Shown here: positions 1-9,700 of the stretch, one piece after another
Layout: each line of letters begins with the position of its first letter
Numbering within the stretch: position 1 is the first letter of the stretch
Assembly: GCF_015356825.1 (NCBI RefSeq)
Contig: NZ_JAACYW010000113.1
Span: forward strand, 1 to 33,120
Length of the DNA: 33,120 nt
DNA from: Catenulispora rubra
GTDB taxonomy: Bacteria; Actinomycetota; Actinomycetes; Streptomycetales; Catenulisporaceae
Direction: 5' to 3'
Program-made: the position numbers and the translations under genes
The notes under the pieces: generated by a model
The model's input: the letters and a program-made list of their open reading frames with translations, nothing else
Databases searched by the model: none
Told to the model about the DNA's origin: nothing

Positions 1-451
1 GCACAAGACCCCGGCGATGGCCTCGATCAGCAGCGTGGTGCGGTTGATCGCGGCGCTGATCCGCGCGGTCAGCGCGCCCATCTCCACGCCGCTGGTGTTG
101 AAGGGCCCTGAGTTGCAGCTGAAGATGTCGGCGCTGCTGCACCGCGGAGACCAGCGGCGAGCCCTGCGGGATCTGCTCGACGCTCTGGCAGATGCCGACA
201 GAGCCCTGATCCAGGGTCTGCGCGCCGCCGACCGCGACCCGGGACGACGGCGTGACCCAGCGGATCGTCACGCAGGGCTGCGGCTTGCCGTTGGGCAGCG
301 TGAACGGGCAGCCGGTCACGGTGTAGACGTCTGAGAACCCGTCGAGCGGATCGCCGCCGAGCAGGACCCGGGTCTGGGCCGGGACCGGGTTCGCGCGGCC
401 GCCGTGCGGGCAGGTGATGGTCGCCTGGGTGTGGAGCAGATTTCCGGACAC
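1..451 (-). CDS. PAAR-like eCIS spike-tip protein, apparent frameshift, cut by window edge
   Basis: A GTG at 451 opens a frame beginning VSGNLLHTQATITCPHGG. It continues with the pattern of eCIS PAAR-like proteins: paired Cys, LPNGKPQPC, a VGG turn, then GICQSVEQIPQGSP near residue 100. Proteins of this kind cap the spike and sharpen the tip. The gene follows the gpV-like spike gene by 45 bases, with GGAGGGG upstream of the start, as expected for the operon. Around 130-141 the coding signal moves to another frame. The original frame becomes Arg/His/Gln-rich and never stops, while the frame reading ADIFSCNSGPFNTSG and then GALTARISAAINRT keeps nearly all third positions G or C up to base 1. 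That new frame has no start codon ahead of the switch. Either a one-base indel (mutation or sequencing error) or a recoding site joins the two parts. The domain after the switch is not recognised. PAAR-like identity is good; the gene end is unknown. Confidence 0.6.
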   Translation of the reverse strand, partial: MSGNLLHTQATITCPHGGRANPVPAQTRVLLGGDPLDGFSDVYTVTGCPFTLPNGKPQPCVTIRWVTPSSRVAVGGAQTLDQGSVGICQSVEQIPQGSPLVSAVQQRRHLQLQLRALQHQRRGDGRADRADQRRDQPHHAADRGHRRGLV

Positions 452-496
452 GAGCTGTTCCCCTCCGTTTTTCCTGCTGGTGCTTCTGGCGTGAGG

Positions 497-1009
497 TCAG
501 GTGACCTTGAACGCCTCCCCGTTGATCGTCACGCTGGGTCCGACCAGGTCGATGCTCGCGCCCTGGCCGTTGCTGATGTGGATGCCGGTGTCGTCGATGA
601 CGATCGAGGCGCCCGAGGGGGACTTCAGCGTGATGCCGGGCCCGCCGGGGGTGTCGGACATGACCAGGGTGTGCTTGCCCTGCGTCTGCAGGACCATCGG
701 CGCCTGCCCCGGCACCGCGGTCTGCGCGTCGGAGGGCAGCTCGGTGGCGCCGCCGTACCAGCAGCCGGTCCACATCGGGTAGCTCGGGTCGCCCTGCTCG
801 AACTCGACCCACACGCCGGCCCCGACCGGCGGGATGACGTGCATGCCCATGCCGTTTCCGGCCACCGGGAAGGACGGCAGGGCCCAGGAGGACATCTCGG
901 CGCCCAGCACGTCCGGCACCTGGACCTGCAGGCGCGCCATGCTCATCGGGTCGATGTTGTTCACGACGCTGCCCCGGTACTTGCCGATGTACTTGGTCGG
1001 CTCGGTCAC
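497..1009 (-). CDS. Baseplate spike protein, gpV/gp5 OB-fold type (Pvc8-like)
   Basis: This 170-residue protein is the central spike that sits under the hub and carries the PAAR-like tip. Residues 5-85 match the OB-fold of phage gpV/gp5 and VgrG: KYRGSVVNNIDP, then RLQVQVPDVLG, then a PPVGAGVWVEFEQGDP segment and the W-x-G-C-W turn. Residues 115-170 have the repeating Gly/hydrophobic pattern of the triple-stranded beta-helix: GITLKSPSG, SIVIDDTGIHIS, GASIDLVGPSVTINGEAFKV. The GTG start at 1009 is preceded by AAGGAG with eight bases spacing, which fixes the start. It lies 24 bases after the hub gene. No lysozyme or effector domain is fused, so it is a plain structural spike. The family call is secure; the name Pvc8-like rests on context. 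Confidence 0.88.
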   Translation of the reverse strand: MTEPTKYIGKYRGSVVNNIDPMSMARLQVQVPDVLGAEMSSWALPSFPVAGNGMGMHVIPPVGAGVWVEFEQGDPSYPMWTGCWYGGATELPSDAQTAVPGQAPMVLQTQGKHTLVMSDTPGGPGITLKSPSGASIVIDDTGIHISNGQGASIDLVGPSVTINGEAFKVT

Positions 1010-1033
1010 GGCTTTGGCTCCTTACGGCACGAC

Positions 1034-2164
1034 TTACGGCACGACGACCGGTGTCAGGGATATGAGTCCCTCGCGGACGAGGGTGAAGTTCTGCGTGTAC
1101 TCGCCGGGCTTGAGGTTGTGGGTGACGCTTTTGACGTAGTAGAGGCCGTCGTAGGTGATGCCGGCGCCGCGGACGCCGACGAGTTCGCGGGGGCGCAGGA
1201 CGTGGCCGTAGCGGGTGACGTCGAGCTGGCCGGAGCCGCTGACGGCGTCGGCGGACTGCGCGGCGGCGGCCAGCGTCTCGGCCAGGGTCTGGCTGGCGTC
1301 CTTCTTGGCGGTGTCGTCGATGACGGTCTTCTTCAGCGCCGGGGCGGGGCGCAGCGCGAGCGGGGGTCGCAGGATGCTGACCTCGGGCACCGGCAGCACC
1401 GTGGAGGTGCGGGTGAACGGGATCTGGATGCGGGCCTGCGGCTGCTCGCGGGCCGTGCCGTCGAAGGCGAAGGTGAGGGAGTCGACGTTGGACAGGTCGT
1501 CCATGTTGACGCTGATGGCGTGCTGCGGGACGCCGAGGCGCACCTCCGGGCCCCAGTAGGCCTTGCTCTGGTTGGGGATCGGGCCCGGGTCGAGGTAGAA
1601 GACGAAGCCGTTGGCCTGCGCGAGCTGGTTGAGGTAGGCCAGGTCGGTACCCTTCTGGAAGTCGATCCGCTGCGTCGGCGACGGCGTCTGCGGGAAGATC
1701 TCCGGGATGACCAGCGGGATGATGCCGTACTGCGCGTAGTTGCCGATGATCTCGGCGCAGCGCGCGAAGTGCGGCATGGCGGCGAAGGCCGTCGCGGGCT
1801 TCTCCTCCAGGTCCATCAGGACCGTGAGATCCTCCCCGGTGACGGTGAGCGTCGAGGCCCCGGCCTTGCCGCTGATCCCGACCTCCTGCCGGATGATGAC
1901 GCCGTCCATCAGCACCGACATGGTGCCGTTGACCGTGACCGCGATGACCACGCGCGTCTTGGGGTCGAAGAAGCCGGCGGGCAGCAGCACCTGGTTCAGC
2001 GGCGAGTTCTTGGTCAGGTCGAAGGCCAGCTGGAACCCGCTGCGCTGGCCGGCGGTGACCGTCACCTGCGCGGTGAGCAGCGCGTCGGTCACCGGCTGCG
2101 GGACCGGCACCGCGATCTGCGGGCCCATCAGCAGGTGCAGCCGGATCAGCGAGACCTCAGCCAC
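1034..2164 (-). CDS. Baseplate hub protein, phage late control gpD / gp27-like
   Basis: The 376-residue product resembles the gpD/gp27 hub, the trimeric ring linking tube and spike. Features that support this are a beta-rich N-terminus carrying FQLAFDLTKNSPLNQ, a FDPKTRVVIAVTVNG strand pair, the DGVIIRQEV segment, TLTVTGEDLTVLMDLEEK near residue 115, and a C-terminal ITYDGLYYVKSVTHNL then YTQNFTLVREG, which is the usual ending of such hubs. The start is taken as GTG at 2164, which overlaps the end of the LysM gene by eight bases; a start farther upstream would run into that gene out of frame. It sits between LysM and spike genes, the normal eCIS order. A conserved run with YLNQLAQANGFVFYLDPG is typical of hub domain 2. 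In some relatives hub and spike are fused (VgrG); here they are separate. Confidence 0.85.
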   Translation of the reverse strand: MAEVSLIRLHLLMGPQIAVPVPQPVTDALLTAQVTVTAGQRSGFQLAFDLTKNSPLNQVLLPAGFFDPKTRVVIAVTVNGTMSVLMDGVIIRQEVGISGKAGASTLTVTGEDLTVLMDLEEKPATAFAAMPHFARCAEIIGNYAQYGIIPLVIPEIFPQTPSPTQRIDFQKGTDLAYLNQLAQANGFVFYLDPGPIPNQSKAYWGPEVRLGVPQHAISVNMDDLSNVDSLTFAFDGTAREQPQARIQIPFTRTSTVLPVPEVSILRPPLALRPAPALKKTVIDDTAKKDASQTLAETLAAAAQSADAVSGSGQLDVTRYGHVLRPRELVGVRGAGITYDGLYYVKSVTHNLKPGEYTQNFTLVREGLISLTPVVVP

Positions 2165-2540
2165 TGACGAAACCCCCGGTCCCCGGCGTCGCACTGGGCA
2201 TCCCGCCGGGCAGAGTGATCTGCAGCGTGGCACCGGGCGTCGCGGTGAGCTCCTGCGGATCCAGAGCAGGATTGGCATCGGCGAGCTGCCACCACTGCGT
2301 CGGATCGCCGAGGAAGCGGTAGGCGATCTGGTCGATCCGATCCCCGGCCTTGACCTTGTAGGAGTCCACGGCGGTGAGCGCGCTCGGATCCGGCAGGAAC
2401 CGCCGAGTGAGGTAGGGGATCTGCGTGCCGTCCGCAGTCGTGTGGACGGCGGTCGGCACGGCGTAGTAGCGACTGGTCCGCGGATACGACGAAGGCGTCG
2501 CCGCCGCGGCCAGAGCGGCCTGAGTGTTGTCGATGGTCAT
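2157..2540 (-). CDS. LysM-domain baseplate protein
   Basis: The product is 127 residues. Its first half is low in recognisable features (SSYPRTSRYYAVPTAVHTT). Its second half is a LysM-like domain: YKVKAGDRIDQIAYRFLGD at about 60-79, then QWWQLADANPALDPQEL and the Gly-rich ATPGATLQITLP end. In phage and eCIS baseplates small LysM proteins (gp53-like) clamp the inner baseplate ring and are not thought to bind peptidoglycan in the finished particle; that role is from the family, not seen here. Its ATG overlaps the TGA of the CIS tube-like gene (ATGA), implying coupled translation. In AFP/PVC-type Pvc7 proteins the LysM part is, as I recall, joined to the preceding protein; here it is a separate gene. 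Confidence 0.8.
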   Translation of the reverse strand: MTIDNTQAALAAAATPSSYPRTSRYYAVPTAVHTTADGTQIPYLTRRFLPDPSALTAVDSYKVKAGDRIDQIAYRFLGDPTQWWQLADANPALDPQELTATPGATLQITLPGGMPSATPGTGGFVSG

Positions 2541-3187
2541 CCGATCCCTCCGATCCCGAGCACCCCGAGCTGCACCCCCTGCGGCACCTTCCGCGCCAGA
2601 GCCTGTTTCTGCGCCAGATGCGCCAGATAGAGCTCCGCGCCGCGGTGATGCGTCGGCAGATCGCTGGTGGTGAGGACGTGCAACGTCAGGTTGAGCGTGG
2701 CCCGCACAGGGTTGAGGTCGACGTCGAAGAGCTGCTCGGTCACCGAGAACTCGGTGATCCGCACCGGCATGACCCGACTCGCACCCCAGGTGAAGAGCGT
2801 GAGCGGGGTCTCCACCGGCGTGATCTCAATGGTGCCGACATCAGCAAGAGCCTGATTCAGCCGAATGGTGGCGGAGCTCGGCTGCACCAGCATCTCCAGC
2901 AAAGCGAGCTGCGGCATGATCCCGTCCGGAGCCTCGATCTGAGGCTGATCGGTGGCATCGATCTCCACCTCGATCTTCCAGTCCTCCTTGGCCGGCCCCA
3001 CCAACCGCAAAGCCTCCAACCGATCCCCCTGCTGCCCGTCCGTCGCCGCCTGCGGCACCAGCGTGCGCTGCAAGCTGTCGGGGTTGAACTGCATGACGAT
3101 GGCCACGGTGGGCGTACCGGTGACGGGGTCGACGACGACTATGCCGGAGCGGATGGGTTTGGGGAGGTCGGCGTAGGTGATGGTCAT
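2537..3187 (-). CDS. CIS tube-like adaptor protein (Pvc7-like N-terminal part)
   Basis: The 216-residue product contains MQFNPDSLQRTLVPQ near residue 27, the hallmark FNP-x-S/T segment of the CIS tube protein family. It continues with GPAKEDWKIEVEIDATDQ, a long helix QLALLEMLVQPS, and TPLTLFTWGASRVMPVRITEF with VTEQLFDVDLNPVRATLNL. These strands build a gp19-like fold that adapts the hexameric tube to the trimeric hub. The ATG at 3187 overlaps the preceding TGA (ATGA). An in-frame extension to 3295 reads as Arg/Gly-rich antisense-like sequence and is rejected. The C-terminus ends in a Gly/hydrophobic run (VQLGVLGIGGIG). The family is clear; its exact layer in this particle is inferred. Confidence 0.85.
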   Translation of the reverse strand: MTITYADLPKPIRSGIVVVDPVTGTPTVAIVMQFNPDSLQRTLVPQAATDGQQGDRLEALRLVGPAKEDWKIEVEIDATDQPQIEAPDGIMPQLALLEMLVQPSSATIRLNQALADVGTIEITPVETPLTLFTWGASRVMPVRITEFSVTEQLFDVDLNPVRATLNLTLHVLTTSDLPTHHRGAELYLAHLAQKQALARKVPQGVQLGVLGIGGIG

Positions 3188-3777
3188 GACAGGTGCGCCT
3201 CGTATCCCTCTAGGACGACTTGGGCCAGATCCCTGATGCGCTGATCCCGGTCGTCGGCCGCTAGTTTCGTCAGCAACAGCCGATAGTCGGTCCACGGCTG
3301 GATCGTGATCGCCCAGATCGCCGCCTCGCGGAGCTGGGGATCCCGATCACGCAACGTGTTGCTGATCCGGTCGACCAGCCGCATGTCGACGGCCTCGGGG
3401 GCACCCAGCGCCGCACGCAACAAGGCTCTGCCGATCTGGTTCAGGCCCTTCGCCCGGTCGACGTCCGCCAGCAGTTCATCGAAGGTCTCGACGTCGAGGT
3501 ACGGGGCGGCGAGTCCGGCGGCCGACGCGGCGGCCATCGGATCGTCCGCGCTGGCGAAGAAGAAGGAGCTGTCGGAAAGCCCGTGCATCACGTAGTGCAA
3601 CGTCGGTCCGGTTCCGATCCCCCACTGCGCCTCGTAGGGGACACCGGCAGCCGGGTCGGCGTCGATCACGCCCCTGAGCGGCCAGTCCAGCATCTCGGCG
3701 GCGCGGGCCACCTCCGATTCTCCCTCCGCCGCGCGGAACACCTGCGAGTCCGATTTATGGAGTGTGCCGGATGCCAT
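3184..3777 (-). CDS. HEAT-repeat-like protein of unknown role in the eCIS operon
   Basis: I do not recognise a named family. The 197-residue protein is helical. Its C-terminal 70 residues read as HEAT-like helix pairs: RISNTLRDRDPQLREAAIW, then YRLLLTKLAADDRDQRIRDL. The middle has a LHYVMHGLSDSSFFF segment and an LDVETFDELLADVDRAKG helix. The start at 3777 is chosen over the in-frame ATG at 3843 because GAAAGGG lies eight bases upstream and the longer form would overlap the DUF4157 gene by 65 bases. It begins one base after the DUF4157 stop and overlaps the CIS tube-like gene by four. It is not a standard structural gene. Its place directly behind the giant gene would suit a chaperone, loading adaptor or immunity-type partner; this is inference. 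Confidence 0.7.
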   Translation of the reverse strand: MASGTLHKSDSQVFRAAEGESEVARAAEMLDWPLRGVIDADPAAGVPYEAQWGIGTGPTLHYVMHGLSDSSFFFASADDPMAAASAAGLAAPYLDVETFDELLADVDRAKGLNQIGRALLRAALGAPEAVDMRLVDRISNTLRDRDPQLREAAIWAITIQPWTDYRLLLTKLAADDRDQRIRDLAQVVLEGYEAHLS

Positions 3778-3778
3778 G

Positions 3779-6700
3779 TCAGCCCTTTCGCGCCCGGTAA
3801 AGCCGGGTGAATGTCTGGAAGTCAATCCCTTGTCGCTTGGCATCCTGCCACATCTGGAACATCTTCACGTCTTGCGGTGCGGTGCCGTAGAACGCGTGTA
3901 TCCGCTTTCTGATCTGGTCGCAGAGCTGATCCTCGACGCTCTTCTTGGAGCCGTGGTCGACTTTGATGTCCTGCAATTTGATCCAAGCCTCCACCAGATC
4001 GACTTCGGCCTTGATCATCGCCTGTGCGCCACCGCTGAGCGAGGACTCGGTCTTGCCGCTGAGTCCTCCAGAAGAGAGATAGGTGTTCACCTCGTCCGCG
4101 GCGGCCTGCGCGCCTTGCGGGATCATCGGGGACCTGCCCAGCTCCGTGGCCAGATCGCCCGTCGTCATCGCGTTCTGCATGACCATCGCCGCGGTGGCCA
4201 TCGTGGCCTTGCCTCTCATGCTCTCGACATCGGTCATGAGGACGGCCATGCTCGCCGCCCAATCCGGGTTCGCCATACCGGTGCGGTCTCCACCCACGAC
4301 CTGCGCCATCTCGGCGGCGAGCGTGGCACCACCGGGCAATAGCTGAACATCGCGGATGAGGCGCGCGTACGACCCGCTGGTGCCGGGCGGAGCCGGTGCT
4401 GACAGGGGAGTGACGCTCTTGGGCAGCTTCGGGATGGTGACGAACTTGTTGCGGAGCTTCTGGAACGTGGTCTGGAGCTTGTTCATGTAGCCCTGCATCC
4501 AGGTCACCGTCAACGGCGGTCCGCCGGGGCGCTCGAAATCGATGTCCTCGCGAGTGAAGGTGAGCTGTGGGCTCATCTTCGTCTGAGTGAAGTTCGCGAG
4601 GGAATTGAGGCCGACCCGGTTCTTGACCTCAACCACGTTGCGGTTTTTCGGGACGACACCGCGCATTTGACTGGACATCGATATACCGGATTCCGCGCCG
4701 GCTTTGCTGCTCGGCGAGAAAATCACTTCCTGGGAAACCTGCCGAAGGAAGCGCAACAACATGTCGCGATCCACCGTCGCGCCGTTCGAGAACGTCACCG
4801 TCGGGTTGATGGTGGCCGCGATCTGGAAGTCCGAGCTTCCTGTCATCGCCAACGATGCGAGCCGGTACCAGATCCGCATGCCCCGCAGCGCTGCCTTGAG
4901 GGCGAAACCGGGAACGCCCTTCCCGAGCATCCAGTCGACCTTCGGCTGGATCCGCGCGACCGCGGCTGCGAGTCGTTCCTCAGGGCTCTTCGGCGGGTGC
5001 TTCTTCTTCCACCAGTCCGAGGCCTTCTGTTTCCACGTCTGGAAGGCCTGCTTGACCTTCTTCGCTCCGTTGAGCAGTGCCTTGCCCAGCTTGGTGTTCG
5101 CCAGGCGGTGGCCGAGGGCTTTGGCGCCGCGCTTGAGGGCGTTCCAGCCGCGTTTGGCGAGGGCGGCGGCGCGCTTGAGGCCGTTCTTGGTGAGGGTGCC
5201 GAGTTTCTTGGCGCCGCTCTTGAGGGCTGCCATGGCTTTGCTGGCGCCCTTTTTGGCGGCGGTGAAGGCTTTGCCGGCTGCCTTGCGGAGGGTTTTGGCG
5301 CCGCGGCCCAGGGCCGCCATGATCTTCTGGGCGATGCCCTTGAGCTTGCTGGTGATGCCGCTGGCGGCGCCCTTCAGCTTGGACAGGAGCCAGTTGGCGA
5401 TGAAGTCGATGAGGGCTACGGCGCCGGAGGCGACTGTCTGGGCGAACAGGCAGGCTGCCTGGCCGTACTTCACCGCTTTCAGGAACTTGATGAAGGTGCT
5501 GATGGCGGCGATGATGCGGCTGATGGTGTTGTAGGCGGCGACCAGGCCCTGGATGATCTTGAGGACGGCTCCCGCCGCGGGGATCAGGGCCGCTATCACG
5601 TTCTCGATGACCAGTTGGATGATCATCTGGGGGAGTGCGGCTATCAGGGCCTTCCAGGCCATCTTCACGATCTGGCCGATGCTGATGCAGCCCTTGACCA
5701 GGATGTCGAAGATGGCCTTGCCGAGGCCGATGATGCTCTCGATCTTCTGCGTGAACCAGTTCTTGACGGCGCTGACGATGGCGCCGAACAGGTAGAGGCG
5801 CACGCCGTCCTTCACGGCGGTGGCCAGGTTGCTGATCCAGCGGCCGGGGTTCTGGGCGATGTCGACGATGATGGAGGCGAACTCGCCGAAGACGGCCAGG
5901 GCCTGCTGGGCCCAGGTGATCAGGTTGTTGATCTGGTTGCGGACGTAGTTCACCGCGGCGATCAGCCCGGCCTGCAGGCCGTCGAGGATGCTCGACAGGA
6001 GGGAGCCCAGGGCCGACAGAAGCTTGCTGACGGCGGATTTCAGGCCGTCGGCGATCGAGTTGACCTTGGCGATCGCCTTGTCGCGCCAGCCCTCGATCAG
6101 CTTGCGGAACTTGTCGCGGATGCCCGGGAACGCCGCCAGCAGCACGTCGCCGAGGGCGATCAGGCCGGCGGCGAAGACCTTGATGAAGCCGACGATGGCC
6201 TTGGCGGCCAGGTCGATCAGCCCGGTCACGAACTTCGTGAAGGTGCTGATGATGCCCTGCACCAGCTTGCGGGCGGCGTCGAAGATGTCGTTGATGGCGT
6301 TGCAGATGGCGTTGAACGCGGCGCTGATCTTCGACTTCACCCAGCCGAAGAAGCCGCCTCCGCCGCTGCGCTTCTTCGCCTTCTCCTTGCGCGCGTCGTC
6401 CTCGGCCTTGGCGCGCTGGTCGTCGATGCTCTTGTTGTCGGTGTCCTGACGGTCGGTGATCTGCTTGTCGGTGCTCTTGGCCTGGTCGTCGACGTCCGAG
6501 CGGGCCTTGCCGTGCCGGGTGTCGGCGTCCTTGTTCGCGTCCGCGATCTTCTGGTCCTGCTCGTCCCGCCACTGCTGACGCCCCTGGTCGGCCTGCTGCT
6601 TGACGTTCCCGCGCTCGTCGGCCTGCTGGGTGCCGGCCTCCTTGACGGCCGCGTCGATCTGCTGCTGGTTCTGCTCGTGCGCCTGGGTGGTGTCGGTGTC

Positions 6701-9700
6701 CTTCTTCTGCTGCTGCGTGCCCATCTGCGTCGAGCCCTGGTCGAACGCGGCCTTGAACTGCGGCCCGCGCTCCTGCTGGGCGACCACCGACGTGGCCTGC
6801 GCCATGCTGTTCGCGGCGCCGGCACCCGCGCCCGCGCCGCCGACACCGCCGGCAGCGGCAGGCCCGCCCTGCGCCCCGGCCGGACCCGGCACCGCACCCT
6901 TGAGCGTCTCAGGCTTCACATTCGGGTAGATCTGGGTCTCACCCAACGGCAACGCGGCATCCTGACGCCCGACCGCCGCGACCTGCCCGGACCGGTCGTG
7001 CAGCGTGTCCATCTGCTGGTCGGTCTGCGCCGGGTCCTTGTCCCCGGTCAGCTGGACCGTCGGCGCCGCGCCGACCGTGGTGTGCAGCGAGGGGTCGGTG
7101 GTCGGGATGTTGTTGATCGACCCCTGGACGCGGTCCGCCTCCTCCTGCGTCACCTTGCCCTCGGTGTCGCCGGCGACGCTGGGCGGCTGCACGTTCGCCG
7201 CCGGAGCCGGACCCTTGGCGACCTGCTTCTCCTGCGGCTTCTGCTCCGGACCCTTCTGCTGCGGCGGCGGGGCCTCCATCTTCGGGACCTGAGTCGCCAC
7301 CGCCGGCGCAGAGGTCGGCGGCCCGTTGAGCACCTGCGGCGCCCCGGACGGCCGCTCGATCGACGGCGGCGCGGCGGTCAGGGCGGCCCGGTCCTTGCCG
7401 ACCGAGGTCTGCACAGACTGGTCGACGCCGCCGATGGTCGCCTGCATCTGGTCCGGTGCCAGGGTACTGACGGTCGCCAGCGCGGCCTGCGGCTCCTGCG
7501 TCGCGACCTGCGGCGGCGCCGGAGCAGGCGGAGCCGCGTCGGCACCCCCGCCCCCGCCTCCGCCGCCACATCCCTTGCCTGCGGCGTCGGTGTCCGGCGC
7601 GGTTTCCGGCGCACCACCGCAACTGCCACCGCCGGCCTCCAGCGAGCCGTCGGCCGGGGGAGCGCCGTCGGCCTGCTGGTCCGGCTGCTGCGCGGAATCA
7701 GGGCCCGCGGCATCAGCCTGCTGATCCGGCTCGGCCGCACCCGGCGCGCCGTTCTCCGGAACCCCGGACGCCTCGTCGACCTGCGGCCCGCCCTCGGCCC
7801 GGCCCTGCTCGGCGGCCTGCGCCAACTCCCCGCCGTCCGGACCGGCGTGCGCTTCGGGGCCGGACGGCGCGGACTGGTCGTCCAGGCCCTGATCCTGCGG
7901 TCCGGCCGGTTCCGGCGGCGCGCTCTCGGCGGCGGGCTCGGTCTCCGGCTCGGACTCGATCGCGTCCGGGCCGACCTGCCCGGGATCGGTCTGCGCCTGC
8001 GGTCCCTCGCGCTGCTCCTGTGCTTGCTCAGCGCGATAGTCGGCAGTGCGCTCCCGAGCCTCCTGCTCCGGCGGCACGCCGGGATCGACGGCGTCGTCCT
8101 TCGGCGGCGCCGGGAAGCCCGGCACGCTCGGCTCGACCACCGAGCCGTCGGACGACAGCTTGATCTGGTCCGCGGTCGGGACCGAGCTGACATCGAGGTC
8201 TGATGTGGGCAGGCCGTCGGATACCGGCCCGGCGGCACCGGCCGCACCCGCAGCCGTACCACCGGCCGCGCCGCCAGCACCCGCCCCGCCGACACCGCGA
8301 CCCCGGGCACCCGATGCGGTCGGCTCCGCCTCCGGCGTCACCTCAGCCGGGGCAGCCACCTCGGCGGTGGCGTCGGCGGGCAGCCCGATCGGCTCCTCGC
8401 CGGGTGGCACGGTGTCGTGCTTCTGCTGGCCCTTGCGCCGCAGCAACCCATGGTGAAGCAGGGGACTGTCAAGTGCGAACGCCGCGTCGTCGACCGCTCC
8501 GGCCGCGACATTCCCGAACCCGCCATCGCCGGCCGAAGCGCTGACTACGGCGCCGATTCCGGCTGCCCCGATCGCCCCGGCCGCCAGTTGGGCTCCCGGC
8601 GCACCCGGCGCCGTCTTTTCGTCGGCTGCGGTGTTCTGAGCCTTCTCGGTGCTGTCCTTGCTCTGCTCAGAGTCCTTGGCGGTCTGATCCTTGGGCGCCT
8701 CGTCCTTGACGGGCTCGTCCTTGTCGTGCTGATTCTTCTTGCCGGCCTTCTCGGGCCGTTCCTTCTCGTTCTTTTCGTTCTTTTCGTTCTTCTCGGTCTT
8801 CTTGTCCTGGCTCTGGACCTCGGCGACCTCGTCGTGCGACTGCCGCTCCGTCTCCCGGTCGTCCTGCTCGCTCTCGGGATCGGGCTCCGACACCGGCTCC
8901 GGCGTCTCGTGCGAGTCGATCGGCGGGTCGCTGGCCTCGACGTCGAGCTTGCCGACCAGCGCCATGACCTTGCTGAAGTCCGAGGACGGAATCCGCTGCT
9001 GCAACGTGTTGAGCACGTTCTCACGCAGCTCGGGTGCGAGCTTGGCCAGCTGCAACTGGACGCGCCCCGACCGGTCGTCCGGGTCGCCGCGCAGCGAGCG
9101 CAGCAGCCCGGCGACGAGCCGGTCGACGACGGTCGCCGGATCGAGTTGCTCAGTACGCTGATTGTCGGCGCTGACCGTGGCGTAGCGGAGCAGGCCCGGC
9201 GTCGGCTCCAGGTGCTCGCGCACCTGCCGCGCCTGGTTGGTGGCCCGGCCGGCGGTCAGCCCGCGCGCCACCCGCTCGGCCTCCTGCTCGATCGGCTCGG
9301 AGGCCACGCTGACCCGGCCGAGTCCGGCGTCGCCGTCACGCCGGCCGCCGAGCGATCCGCGCGGCTGCGGGCTCTGGACGGTGTGAAGGATCTCGTGAGC
9401 CAGAAGCCTGCGACCCTCCGCCGTCTCCGGCCGGTAGCTGCCGGCGGCGAAGAAGATCTCCGGCCCGACGGTGACGGCGTCCGCGCCGATCAGCTCGGCC
9501 AGCCCGGCGGCGTCGCGGTCGGTGTGCACGCGGACCCGCGACAGGTCGTGGCCGAGCTGCACCTCGAAGTCCCGGCGCAGGCCCCAGTCCAGCGGACGGC
9601 CCGCCGAGGCGAGGATCTTGCCCGGCTCGACCGGACGCGGAGCCGCCGGACGCGGCCGGGTCAGCGGCTGCCGCTGCTTCGGCTGACGCTCACGACGCTT

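Noticed and set aside
404..2167. A 587-codon plus-strand open frame across spike and hub genes
   Set aside because: Asp/Arg/Gly/Val-rich antisense shadow; the minus strand carries recognisable hub and spike proteins.
7540..7575. C-rich run, possible G-quadruplex on the minus strand
   Set aside because: It encodes the poly-Gly linker of the DUF4157 protein in a GC-rich genome; no independent sign of a regulatory role.
4667..8203. A 1178-codon plus-strand open frame opposite the DUF4157 gene
   Set aside because: It is antisense to a gene with clear motifs and consists of Arg/Gly/Leu-rich low-complexity sequence, as expected from high-GC shadow frames.
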